A stretch of 64,000 nt of DNA from an uncultured Chitinophaga sp. (GTDB lineage: Bacteria > Bacteroidota > Bacteroidia > Chitinophagales > Chitinophagaceae). Shown in pieces: positions 17,401-26,237 of this stretch (position 1 is the first letter of the stretch; each line of letters starts with the position of its first letter). Location: NCBI RefSeq assembly GCF_937898475.1, contig NZ_CALEJS010000011.1:186001-250000 (forward strand), given 5' to 3'. Under the pieces are notes generated by a model that saw nothing but the letters and a program-made list of their open reading frames with translations, had not been told where the DNA came from and did not search any database. The position numbers were made by a program, and so were the translations under genes.

Positions 17401-18528
17401 ATCTCCGTAGAGCTGCAGCTGCAGGGAGGCAATACACTGGCGATAATGGTAAAGGATACAGGTATCGGCATCCCGCTTGAACAGCAGGACCGCATCTTTG
17501 ACCGCTTCTTCCAGCACGAAGGCCAGGGCTCCCTGCTGAACCAGGGCAGCGGCATCGGCCTGAGCATCACCAAAGAATTTGTAAAACTGCACGGCGGGGT
17601 CATTACGGTGGATAGTGCACCTGAAATGGGCAGCTGCTTCACCATCCTGCTGCCGCTGAAAATGACAGGCGGCATATTCCCCGCCGACAATATCACAACT
17701 ACTGCCATCCATTCCTCCCAGGCTGCCGAAATAAAAGGAACGGATATACGCAATAACAGCAAAAAGCCGGTAGTGCTACTGGTAGAAGATAATGAAGACT
17801 TCCGCTTCTACCTGAAAGATAACCTGGGGCTTTATTACCAGATTATTACCGCGGAGAACGGGCAAAGCGCCTGGAATATACTGCAGCAGCAAACGCCCCA
17901 CCTGGTGGTGAGCGATGTGAGCATGCCTGTGGTAGACGGACTGGAACTATGCCGCCGCATCAGGGCACATCATCCCACAGCCCATATTCCCATTATACTG
18001 CTCACCGCCCGCGCCACGGAAGCAGACCAGCTGGAAGCGCTGGACCATGGCGCTACTGATTTCATCACCAAGCCTTTCAATTTTGAAGTACTGCTGTCCC
18101 GCATCCGCAATCTCATCTCCCAACAGGACCAGCTGAGAAAGTCCTTCCGCAAACGGATAGAGGCCAATCCCAGTGAAATAGCTGTGTCTTCTGCCGATGA
18201 ACAGTTCATTCAGCAGGCCTTGCAGGTAGTGGAACAACACATCGCTGATCCTGATTTCTCTGTAGAAGAACTAAGCCGCGCCCTGCATATGAGCCGGGTA
18301 TCCGCCTATAAAAAGATCTCTGCCCTTACGGGAAAAACACCCATAGAATTTATTCGTTCCATCCGCCTCAAACGGGCTGCTCATCTACTGGAGAAAAGCC
18401 AGCTCACCGTAGCGGAAGTGGCGTATGAAGTAGGTTTTAATAACCCGAAGTATTTCTCCAGGTATTTTAAGATGGAGTATAATGTACTGCCATCTGCATA
18501 TGGAAGGCGTCAACATGATACGACATAA
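14428..18528 (+). CDS. Hybrid two-component system sensor kinase / AraC-type regulator (HTCS)
   Basis: 1366 residues. After a signal peptide (ends SVAQ) comes a periplasmic double beta-propeller of regulator-propeller repeats, seen as recurring units like GLIWVGTDHGGVNI and YLWIGTDNGLDV, then a Y_Y_Y immunoglobulin-like domain (about 690-790) and one membrane helix (about 805-825). Inside the cell are a HisKA domain with phospho-acceptor His865 (NISHEFRTPLSL), an ATPase domain with DTGIGIP and GSGIGLS boxes, a receiver domain with Asp1163 (VVSDVSMPVVDG) and a C-terminal AraC DNA-binding domain. Such proteins sense oligosaccharide in the periplasm and activate the local utilization operon, here most likely the genes at 20.1-28.6 kb. 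Confidence 0.97.
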   Translation: MKQYAVIFFLLCLLTALPSVAQTPQYQFTRIDADQGLSNSQINCIYKDNKGFMWFGTMSGLNRYDGYSFRIFRNDLHDSTSLPDNFIERITDGPDSLLWIYARDGQHIFDPSTNTFRRDPQPLLQQLGIPGNALTNIVKDEQGHLWLIHPTTGLYCYTPGTKPAVHLEAAGNNIAAFAPGASNVNWILHNNGVLEKMDARTHRITNRIDYLYLQNKISQPGYALMTDRDGGLWIYSTKEARGIWYFDPATETFTHYDQNSSPIKLNNNIVRGVVQDNQGLIWVGTDHGGVNIIDKQRHRIYYVTNMPENPKSLAQNSITALYKDNTGIIWVGTYKKGISYYHENIVKFPLYQHQAFTAGSLPYDDVNRFVEDAAGNLWIGTNGGGLIYFNRSNHTFTQYRHDPRNPNSLASDVVVSLFIDHRQQLWVGTYFGGLDRFENGRFIHYTHDPDNPSSISDNSIWEIFEDNRQQLWIGTLGAGLNLFDPATQSFRVFRKEQANSIHSNYIAALLEDKQGYLWIGTDNGLDVRHPQTGRFSSYVNDVSQPASLSNNTVMCLFEDSRGWIWIGTREGLNLFYPQKQQFRIFRKEQGLPDNTILNILEDQTHSLWMSTTNGLSHLSISQAANSQEYTYSFRNYDASDGLQGAAFNENAALRTRQGELIFGGGNGFNIFYPHTIGQNKHVPSLVFTDFQVFNKSVKAGEKINGRILLQQDISTAKDITLKYRENVFSVTFAALSYFHPEKSSYAYKLEGFNDEWLTTGAGQRTATYTNLNPGSYIFRVKASNNDGVWTQDALELHIRILPPFWRTPLAFVLYALLIIGALLLWRRVIRERERLRFRIEQERTAAQRMHELDALKIRFFTNISHEFRTPLSLIITPLEKIIRNTGEVNVKNQLELVQRNAKRLLNLVNQLLDFRKMEVQEIKLHTTEGDIVQYIKELTTSFSDLSEKKQVRLYFSSKVAQLQMHYDADKIGKIIFNLLGNAFKFTPEHGSISVELQLQGGNTLAIMVKDTGIGIPLEQQDRIFDRFFQHEGQGSLLNQGSGIGLSITKEFVKLHGGVITVDSAPEMGSCFTILLPLKMTGGIFPADNITTTAIHSSQAAEIKGTDIRNNSKKPVVLLVEDNEDFRFYLKDNLGLYYQIITAENGQSAWNILQQQTPHLVVSDVSMPVVDGLELCRRIRAHHPTAHIPIILLTARATEADQLEALDHGATDFITKPFNFEVLLSRIRNLISQQDQLRKSFRKRIEANPSEIAVSSADEQFIQQALQVVEQHIADPDFSVEELSRALHMSRVSAYKKISALTGKTPIEFIRSIRLKRAAHLLEKSQLTVAEVAYEVGFNNPKYFSRYFKMEYNVLPSAYGRRQHDTT

Positions 18529-18551
18529 CTTATTTAATTATATTTGCCTGC

Positions 18552-19868
18552 ATGGTGCTCGATATTTTTCTAACCTTATTACTCGTCTTGCTGAATGGCT
18601 TTTTCGTGGCTGCCGAGTTTGCCATTGTAAAGGTCCGATCGTCGCAGATTGATATAAAAGAGGGCGTCAGCAAAAGGCTTTCAAAACTCGCTAAACTGAT
18701 CGTTAATAACCTGGATGCTTACCTGGCGGCTACACAGCTGGGCATTACCCTCGCAAGTCTGGGCCTCGGCTGGATAGGTGAAGATGTGGTAACCGCTATT
18801 ATGCTGAAACTTTTTAACCTGTTTAACCTCCCCCTTACCCCTGCAGCTGCCCACAACCTGGCCCTTCCCACCGCCTTTATCGTGATCACCATCTTGCACA
18901 TTGTTTTCGGAGAACTGGCGCCCAAGTCGCTGGCCATCCGCTATCCTTCCAATACAACTTTTGCCGTAGCCCTGCCGCTGCGCATCTTCTATTATATTTT
19001 CAGGCCCTTCATATGGCTGCTCAATGGCTTTGCCAACAGCATCCTCCGTATGCTGGGTATCCGTCCTATCCACAGCACCGGTGAGATCCATTCTGAGGAA
19101 GAGCTGCGCATCATCATCCAGGAAAGCGCCGAAAGCGGCGCCATACTGGAAATAGAACAGGATATTGTGGAACGGGTGTTTGCCCTGGGCGACCGTAAAG
19201 TAGGCGAACTCATGACCCACCGCACAGGCCTGGTATGGTTCGATATCAAAGACAACCTGCAGACCATCAAGCAGAAAGCCGCCAAAGAGCTGCATTCTGT
19301 TTACCCCGTGGCCAACGGCAACCTGGATAACCTCCTGGGCGTGATATCGGTCAAAGACCTTTTTCCCGAGAACCTGAATAACAACGATTTCAAACTGGAA
19401 CAATACATCCGCAAACCCCTTATCCTTCATGAAAGCACACCCGCCTACCGCGCGCTGGAACATTTCAAGGGCAACCGCCTGCATTATGCCATCGTGGTAG
19501 ATGAATACGGCTCCATACAGGGCATGATCGCCATGGACGATGTGGTGGATGCCCTGGTGGGAGACACCACGGAGTATAACCAGGATGAATACCAGATCGT
19601 AAAACGGGACGAGCACTCCTGGCTTGCGGATGGCCAGTACCCCTATTTTGAGTTCCTCAACTACTTCGAGCTCCCCGAACATGACGAAGACGCCGGTAAT
19701 TTTAACACCCTCGCCGGCTTCCTGCTGGAACACCTGCACCACATTCCTCAGGCAGGTGAACGGATCACCTGGAACGATTTTACCTTCGAGATCGTGGATA
19801 TGGACGACAGAAGGATCGATAAAGTGCTCATCACCCGCCAGGTGAAACCAGAAGACGAAGAAGCGTAA
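18552..19868 (+). CDS. CNNM/CorC (HlyC)-family membrane protein with CBS pair
   Basis: 438 residues. An N-terminal DUF21/CNNM membrane domain (about 1-190; NGFFVAAEFAIVKVR and GLGWIGED motifs, several hydrophobic helices) is followed by two CBS domains (about 200-335, with HYAIVVDEYGSIQGMIAMDD) and a CorC/HlyC-type C-terminal domain (about 350-430). The family is linked to magnesium or cobalt efflux and divalent-cation balance; the hemolysin name is historical. It starts 23 bp after the hybrid regulator and may be co-transcribed with it, although nothing ties it to glycan use. Family assignment is firm; role here is inferred. Confidence 0.93.
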   Translation: MVLDIFLTLLLVLLNGFFVAAEFAIVKVRSSQIDIKEGVSKRLSKLAKLIVNNLDAYLAATQLGITLASLGLGWIGEDVVTAIMLKLFNLFNLPLTPAAAHNLALPTAFIVITILHIVFGELAPKSLAIRYPSNTTFAVALPLRIFYYIFRPFIWLLNGFANSILRMLGIRPIHSTGEIHSEEELRIIIQESAESGAILEIEQDIVERVFALGDRKVGELMTHRTGLVWFDIKDNLQTIKQKAAKELHSVYPVANGNLDNLLGVISVKDLFPENLNNNDFKLEQYIRKPLILHESTPAYRALEHFKGNRLHYAIVVDEYGSIQGMIAMDDVVDALVGDTTEYNQDEYQIVKRDEHSWLADGQYPYFEFLNYFELPEHDEDAGNFNTLAGFLLEHLHHIPQAGERITWNDFTFEIVDMDDRRIDKVLITRQVKPEDEEA

Positions 19869-19923
19869 TAAAGATGGTCCCGATAACACTAAACTGCTGA
19901 TTATCAGCAGCAATTCCCGGCTT

Positions 19924-20059
19924 CCCTTAACATTCCCTACCCTCCTTTTTTACATTAACCACCCTTTTCATCCATATTTTACCCCCCATGGGTTAACATT
20001 TTTACCCCTAATCATAAACAATACCGTACCCTGCCATTCAATCCCTCCTGTTAGATTTG
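19924..20059 (+). promoter_or_regulatory. Promoter region of the GH31-SusC-SusD operon with repeated motifs
   Basis: The 281-bp gap 19869-20149 holds CCCTTAACATTCCC (19924-19937, an exact copy of the site at 14106), TTTTACCCC twice (19977-19985 and 20000-20008, 23 bp apart) and a second TTAACATT (19993-20000). TAGATTTG at 20052-20059 matches the -7 consensus TAnnTTTG and would give a leader of about 85 nt. Repeats upstream of a -7 element without a good -33 fit an activator-dependent promoter. Confidence 0.5.
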
Positions 20060-20149
20060 TCTTAACACGTTTAAACTAAAACTACATCCGAAACTGATAC
20101 TATCATTATTCCACACATTCACTATTTGCCAGCATTGCTATTTAAATCC

Positions 20150-23005
20150 ATGTATATGATCAAAAAGAGGACGATCCCGGTTGTGCTATCCGCGTTACTG
20201 ATGAGTTATTGTAATACCGGTAATATCGACAGGCTGAATGATGGTTTGCTCATTAAATTAAAACAGCCGGCAGCAAACGGCGCCCGGCAGCTCAAGCTCC
20301 AGGTGCTTACAGACAAGGTGATCCACGTGTCAGCCGGTCCCGAAAACGACATCTCCTCCACATCCAGCCTCATGGCTGCCGCCGGCAATCATCCGGCCGT
20401 ACAGTGGACCTCTGAAGAGAAGGGAGATACCGTGCTGTTAAAAACAGCTGCCATTACGGCTCGTGTGCTGCTCAGCAATGGCCGCATCACCTTTACCGAT
20501 GCCAACGGCCATCCCGTACTACAGGAAGCGGAAGAGAGTAAGACATTCACCCCGGTGAATATTGACGGTAAATCGCTGTACCGCCTCCGCCAGGTGTTTG
20601 AATCCCCGGCAGATGAGGCCTTCTATGGTTTGGGCCAGCACCAGACCGGCTTAATGAACTATAAAGGCCAGGATATTGACCTGACCCAGTATAATTCCAT
20701 CGCTGTGGTGCCCTTCCTGGTGTCCAGCCGCAACTACGGTATCTTATGGGATAACTATTCCATTACCCGCTTTGGCGATGACCGCCCCCATGAACAGCTG
20801 GGCAGCCTTACCTTATATAACAAAGCGCACAAACCCGGCGGACTGACAGCTACATATGCGTCCCGCCAGCAACCCTCCCAGGTGTTCCTGGAACAGGAAG
20901 AGAACAAGATCGATTACACCTTCCTGCCCGACCTCGAAAAGGTTCCGGCCATCTTCCCGATGGACAAGGGCCAGGTCACCTGGGAAGGATTCATTGAGCC
21001 TTCGGCCGATGGGGTGCATAAATTCTTTATGACCAGCTCAGGGTATATTAAAGTTTGGGTAGACGGCGCCCTGGTACTGGATAAATGGCGCGAGGGATGG
21101 AACCCCGGCCCCAGCGTATTTCAGCACCAGCTGTACAAAGGAAAACAGCATGCCCTAAAAGTACAGTGGATCCCCGAGTCTACCCAGGCCTTTGTGTCCC
21201 TCAAATGGCTGAGCCCAACACCGGAAACCCTCCAGAACAAATGGGCGCTCACTTCAGAAGCAGGTGAAAAGATCGACTACTACTTTGTATACGGCAACAA
21301 TACAGATGAAGTGATCAGCGGCTACCGCAGCATTACCGGCCGCGCCACCATGCTGCCCCGCTGGGCGCTGGGCTTCTGGCAAAGCCGCGAACGATATAAA
21401 ACACAACAGGAAATTGAGCAGACAGTAGCCGAATTCCGCAAGCGGAAAATCCCGCTGGATAACATCGTGTTAGACTGGTCCTACTGGAAAGAAGACGCCT
21501 GGGGCAGCCAGGATTTTGACTCCACCCGCTTCCCTGATCCCTCCGGTATGATCGATAAACTGCACAAACAGTACAATGCCCATTTCATGATCTCTGTATG
21601 GCCCAAATTCTATGAGGGCATTGAAAACTACCGCCTTTTTGATGAAAAGGGATGGCTCTATAAACAGAATATCAAAGACCGCCAGCGCGATTGGATCGGT
21701 AAAGGTTATGTATCCACTTTCTATGACGCCTACAATGCAGACGCCCGTAAACTGTTTTGGAACCTGTTAGACAAACACCTGTTCAGTAAAGGCGTAGATG
21801 CCTGGTGGTTAGATGCCACTGAGCCGGATATCTTATCCAACGCCAGCATTGAACACCGTAAGCAGCTGATGAACCCTACTGCGTTGGGCCCCGCCACCCA
21901 GTACTTCAATGGCTATGCGCTGATGAACGCCAGCGGCATCTATGAAGGACAACGCCAGGCCAAACCAGATCAGCGCGTGTTCATCCTCACCCGCTCTGCT
22001 TACGCAGGGATCCAGCGGTATGCGGCTGCTACATGGAGCGGCGATATTGCTTCCCGCTTCGATGAGCTGGCCCGCCAGATACCCGCCGGTATTAACTTTT
22101 CGCTCTCCGGCCTGCCCTACTGGACCACCGACATCGGCGGCTTCTATGTAGAAGATAAATACGATCAGCCTGCTCCCCAGGGCGCCGCCCTGCAGGAGTG
22201 GAGAGAACTGAACACCCGCTGGTTCCAGTACGGCGCTTTCTGTCCGCTGTTCCGCAGTCACGGTCAATTCCCCTACCGCGAAGTATTTAACATCGCGCCG
22301 GAGAACAGTACAGAATATCAGTCAATGCTGTACTACAACCAGCTGCGCTACCGGTTGATGCCCTATATCTACTCACTGGCAGGGGCTACTTACCACCAGG
22401 ACTATACGATCATGCGCGGACTTATCATGGATTTTGCCGCGGATACTGCCGTACGCAATATTAAAGATCAGTTCATGTTCGGTCCTGCGTTACTGGTAAA
22501 CCCGGTATATACTTACCAGGCCCGCAGCAGGGAACTATACCTCCCCGCCAACACCGGTTGGTATGACCTGTACAGCGGTCAATATAATAATGGCGGACAG
22601 CATATTTCAGCCGCTGCTCCGCTACAGCGTATGCCCCTGTACGTAAAAGAAGGCAGTATCCTGCCCTTTGGCCCGGCACTGCAATACACCGGCGAAATAG
22701 CAGCAGATACGATCACACTCTATGTATACACAGGTAAAGACGCCACATTCACGCTTTATGAAGATGAAGGCCTGAACTATAACTACGAGAAAGGACAGTT
22801 CAGCAGCATTGCGCTGCACTGGAACGAAGCCAGGCAAACACTCAGCATCGGCGCCACAACCGGCAGCTTTGCCGGTATGCTGCAGCAGCGCACATTCCGT
22901 ATAATAAAGATCAGCAAGGATAAAGCCAAAGGACTGGATATTGACCAACAACCAGATAAAACGGTGCAATATAACGGTAAGGAACAAACGGTGCTGCTGC
23001 AATAG
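20150..23005 (+). CDS. GH31 alpha-xylosidase-type enzyme with PA14 insert, likely lipoprotein
   Basis: About 951 residues from ATG 20150; ATG 20156 is equally possible, and the frame extends to a TTG at 20126. The N-terminus has a lipoprotein-like signal ending MSYC, although the lipobox is loose. The N-terminal beta-sandwich is interrupted by a PA14-like module (about 262-375, with GYIKVWVDGALVLDKW), an arrangement known in xyloglucan-active alpha-xylosidases such as Cellvibrio Xyl31A. The catalytic barrel carries the nucleophile Asp555 in WWLDATEPD and a conserved WSGDIASRFDEL segment. The likely reaction is removal of alpha-xylose from xylogluco-oligosaccharides. First gene of the operon with SusC, SusD and a lipoprotein. 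Confidence 0.93.
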   Translation: MYMIKKRTIPVVLSALLMSYCNTGNIDRLNDGLLIKLKQPAANGARQLKLQVLTDKVIHVSAGPENDISSTSSLMAAAGNHPAVQWTSEEKGDTVLLKTAAITARVLLSNGRITFTDANGHPVLQEAEESKTFTPVNIDGKSLYRLRQVFESPADEAFYGLGQHQTGLMNYKGQDIDLTQYNSIAVVPFLVSSRNYGILWDNYSITRFGDDRPHEQLGSLTLYNKAHKPGGLTATYASRQQPSQVFLEQEENKIDYTFLPDLEKVPAIFPMDKGQVTWEGFIEPSADGVHKFFMTSSGYIKVWVDGALVLDKWREGWNPGPSVFQHQLYKGKQHALKVQWIPESTQAFVSLKWLSPTPETLQNKWALTSEAGEKIDYYFVYGNNTDEVISGYRSITGRATMLPRWALGFWQSRERYKTQQEIEQTVAEFRKRKIPLDNIVLDWSYWKEDAWGSQDFDSTRFPDPSGMIDKLHKQYNAHFMISVWPKFYEGIENYRLFDEKGWLYKQNIKDRQRDWIGKGYVSTFYDAYNADARKLFWNLLDKHLFSKGVDAWWLDATEPDILSNASIEHRKQLMNPTALGPATQYFNGYALMNASGIYEGQRQAKPDQRVFILTRSAYAGIQRYAAATWSGDIASRFDELARQIPAGINFSLSGLPYWTTDIGGFYVEDKYDQPAPQGAALQEWRELNTRWFQYGAFCPLFRSHGQFPYREVFNIAPENSTEYQSMLYYNQLRYRLMPYIYSLAGATYHQDYTIMRGLIMDFAADTAVRNIKDQFMFGPALLVNPVYTYQARSRELYLPANTGWYDLYSGQYNNGGQHISAAAPLQRMPLYVKEGSILPFGPALQYTGEIAADTITLYVYTGKDATFTLYEDEGLNYNYEKGQFSSIALHWNEARQTLSIGATTGSFAGMLQQRTFRIIKISKDKAKGLDIDQQPDKTVQYNGKEQTVLLQ

Positions 23006-23110
23006 CAGCGCCGTTTACCATGAACACCCTGTTAATATGCCACGAAAAATTATGAAAACACAATAAAGCTCGGACCGACCAGCAATTCACCGTAGACAAA
23101 CAAATTTCAC

Positions 23111-26100
23111 ATGCAAAACGCGTACAAAAAACTATTCACCTGGGCTGCCTGTGGCATCCTGCTGCTGGCCCCCGTGTTGGCCGTGAACAGCGCCCTTGCC
23201 CAGGCAAACAAACATCAGCTATCCGGAACTGTAAGCTCCGCAAAGGACAACAGCCCGCTGCCCGGCGTTGCAGTATTGATCAAAGGCACTACCAGCGGAA
23301 TACTGACCGATGCCAATGGGAAATTCTCCCTGCAGGTAGCAGATACAGACATTATTGAAGTGTCGCTCATCGGCTTTACCAAACAATCTTTCCAGGTAAA
23401 CGGCCAGACCACGGTTAACATCGCCCTGCAGGACGCTACCACCGGCCTGGATGAAGTAGTGGTGGTAGGCTTCGGCACCTCGAAGAAACGCCTTACCACC
23501 GGCGCTATTGGCCAGGTAAAGGGCGCCAGCCTGGAAGAGAACCATACCCTGCGGGTAGATCAGGCCCTACAGGGACAGATACCCGGCGTACAGGTAACCT
23601 CCATGTCTGCCCAACCCGGTGAAAGTCCGAAGATCCGTATGCGTGGTACCGGTACTATCGGTAACGCAGATCCACTGTTTGTAGTGGATGGAGTGCCCAC
23701 CAACGATATCGGCTACCTTAACTCCGCAGACATCGCCAGTCTGGACGTAGTGAAAGACGCTGCCTCCCTGGCCATTTACGGTACCAGGGCAGCCAACGGC
23801 GTGGTGTTCATTACCACCAAAAAAGGCGTCAAAGGCAAAACGCAGATCTCCTATGATGGCTTCTATGGCATTCAAAACCCGGCCCGCAAACTACCCGTGC
23901 TCAATGCAAAGGAATATGCCATCATCATGAACGAAGCCTACCTCAACTCCGGCCAGGCGCCCAGGATCCCGGTAAGCGAGATCAACAACCTGGGCAAGGG
24001 TACCGACTGGCAGGAAGCACTGTATAACAAGAACGCGCCTACGCAAAGTCATACCCTGAACATTTCCGGCGGTAACGACCGTTCCGTATATTCTTCCTCC
24101 ATCTCCTTTATGCAACAGGAGGGTACGCTGGGCCTGGAAGGCCAGTCGCAGTACAACAGGGTGGCTTTCCGGATGAACTCCGCACATAATGTGTATAAAG
24201 ACATACTGAAATTCGGACAGAACTTTACCTACACGCTTTCCAACAAAAGAGGCGTGGGCGTAGGCAACATCTACAGCAATACCATGCGTGCGGCGCTGAA
24301 CGCCAATCCGCTCTACCCGGTGTATGATTCCACCGGCGCCTATGCAAGGTCTGCTTTCAATACCAACGAAGCCAATCCCGTTGCACTGATGGACTATCAG
24401 AACCAGAACAAGACCAAAACAGACCGTATACTCGGCAATGTTTACCTGGAACTGACGCCCATTAAAGGACTAACCCTGCGCAGTGATTTCGGGCTGGACC
24501 TGAACAATACCACCGACAACAGCTTTCTGCCCGTGTACAATCTTTCCGCCAATATCTCCAACCTGCACTCACGCGCTACCATGGGCTTTAACCGTTACAC
24601 CGCCTGGAACTGGGACAATACCATCTCCTACCAGCGCGCTTTCGGTAAGCACAATGCCACCGTGCTGCTTGGTACCACTGCCTGGGAAGATAACACCTGG
24701 TACGTGAACGGCTACAAGGAAGACCTTACCATACCTGACCTGGATCACGCGATCATAGACAACGGTACCAACGCGAGCACACAGAATATCTTTGGCAACC
24801 GCAACGAATCTGCCCTGCTCTCCTACTTTGGCCGTTTAAACTACAGCTATGACGATAAATACCTGTTCACCGCTATCTTTCGCAGAGATGGATCTTCCCG
24901 CTTTGGCGCCAATAACCGCTTCGGTAATTTCCCCTCTTTCTCTGCAGGCTGGGTGGCCAGCAATGAGCAGTTCATGAAAACCAACTGGCTCGACTTCCTG
25001 AAAGTGCGCGCCAGCTGGGGACGCAACGGTAACATACCGCAAGACCGCTTTGCCTATATGGCTACCATCAGCTCCCTGAATAAAGATTACTATTTTGGCG
25101 GCGATGAGACGCAGTTCACTGGCTCTTCACCAGACAGGATACCAAACCCCAATCTGAAATGGGAAACATCCGAACAGTTGAACGTTGGCTTTGATGCAAA
25201 TGTGTTCAGAAACTTCACCATCAATTTTGACTGGTACCACAAAACCACGAAAGACTGGATCCTGGTAGTTCCCATACCCGCTATCGGTGGCGCACCGGCG
25301 CCCTATGTGAACGGCGGCGACGTTACCAACAAAGGCATAGAACTGTCGCTCGGCTACAACCACACCTTCGGTGATCTTAGCGTGGGCATCAACGCCAACC
25401 TGGCGAAGAATGATAATAAGGTGACCAACATTCCCAATGCCGAAAAGATCATCGTAGGCGATGCGAATGTTACATTCGTAGCCATCGATGAAATATACCG
25501 GGCGCAGGTAGGCTATCCTATCGGCTATTTCTACGGCCTGAAAACAGCCGGTATCTTCCAGAACGAAGCAGAAGTGCAAAGCTATACCGATGCAAAAGGT
25601 ACCGTAATACAGCCTAATGCGCTACCCGGCGATGTACGCTTTGTAGACCTCAACGGTGATGGCGTGATAGACAGCCGCGACAAGACCATCATCGGCAATC
25701 CCAACCCGGACTTTACCTATGGCCTGAACCTTAACCTGGGCTACAAAGGCTTTGACCTGGGCGTATCACTGTACGGTGTAAGCGGCAACCAGGTGCACGA
25801 AGGCGCCCGTGATTTTGGCTCTCCCTTAAGCAATTATACCACAGAGATTCTGGGCCGCTGGCACGGGGAAGGCACTTCCAACAAGCTGCCCCGCGTAACG
25901 CTCAATGATGATGCTAACCAGAACTGGAGCCGCTCTTCCGACCTGTTTGTGAAAGATGCCTCCTTCCTGCGGGTAAGAAGCATTAACCTGGGTTATGACT
26001 TTAAAAAGACCCTGCTGCGCAATGTACCCCTGCAACAGTTACGCCTCTACGTTTCGGGCACCAACCTGTTCACCTTTACCGGCTACAAAGGCATGGATCC

Positions 26101-26200
26101 CGAAGTAGGTTATGGCCCCGTTAGCTGGGCCTCCGGAATAGACCTGGGTACCTATCCGCAGCCCCGTACATTCATTGTAGGGTTAAGCGCGAAGTTCTGA
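23111..26200 (+). CDS. SusC/RagA-family TonB-dependent outer-membrane receptor
   Basis: 1029 residues. Signal peptide (residues 1-30, ends ALAQ), carboxypeptidase-D regulatory-like domain (about 34-115, QLSGTVSSAKDNSPLPGVAV), plug with LDEVVVVGFGTSKKRLTTGA and VVKDAASLAIYGTRAANGVV, then a beta-barrel ending GLSAKF. It imports oligosaccharides through the outer membrane. It lies 105 bp after GH31 and 37 bp before its SusD partner on the same strand, so it is part of the operon presumably switched on by the hybrid regulator at 14428. Confidence 0.97.
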   Translation: MQNAYKKLFTWAACGILLLAPVLAVNSALAQANKHQLSGTVSSAKDNSPLPGVAVLIKGTTSGILTDANGKFSLQVADTDIIEVSLIGFTKQSFQVNGQTTVNIALQDATTGLDEVVVVGFGTSKKRLTTGAIGQVKGASLEENHTLRVDQALQGQIPGVQVTSMSAQPGESPKIRMRGTGTIGNADPLFVVDGVPTNDIGYLNSADIASLDVVKDAASLAIYGTRAANGVVFITTKKGVKGKTQISYDGFYGIQNPARKLPVLNAKEYAIIMNEAYLNSGQAPRIPVSEINNLGKGTDWQEALYNKNAPTQSHTLNISGGNDRSVYSSSISFMQQEGTLGLEGQSQYNRVAFRMNSAHNVYKDILKFGQNFTYTLSNKRGVGVGNIYSNTMRAALNANPLYPVYDSTGAYARSAFNTNEANPVALMDYQNQNKTKTDRILGNVYLELTPIKGLTLRSDFGLDLNNTTDNSFLPVYNLSANISNLHSRATMGFNRYTAWNWDNTISYQRAFGKHNATVLLGTTAWEDNTWYVNGYKEDLTIPDLDHAIIDNGTNASTQNIFGNRNESALLSYFGRLNYSYDDKYLFTAIFRRDGSSRFGANNRFGNFPSFSAGWVASNEQFMKTNWLDFLKVRASWGRNGNIPQDRFAYMATISSLNKDYYFGGDETQFTGSSPDRIPNPNLKWETSEQLNVGFDANVFRNFTINFDWYHKTTKDWILVVPIPAIGGAPAPYVNGGDVTNKGIELSLGYNHTFGDLSVGINANLAKNDNKVTNIPNAEKIIVGDANVTFVAIDEIYRAQVGYPIGYFYGLKTAGIFQNEAEVQSYTDAKGTVIQPNALPGDVRFVDLNGDGVIDSRDKTIIGNPNPDFTYGLNLNLGYKGFDLGVSLYGVSGNQVHEGARDFGSPLSNYTTEILGRWHGEGTSNKLPRVTLNDDANQNWSRSSDLFVKDASFLRVRSINLGYDFKKTLLRNVPLQQLRLYVSGTNLFTFTGYKGMDPEVGYGPVSWASGIDLGTYPQPRTFIVGLSAKF

Positions 26201-26237
26201 TCATAAACCATTACGCAACACATCAAATTATTTCGGG

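Noticed and set aside
18681..19913. 410-residue ORF on the minus strand
   Set aside because: It lies antisense over the CNNM/CorC gene, has no family features and follows the mirrored codon pattern of that gene.
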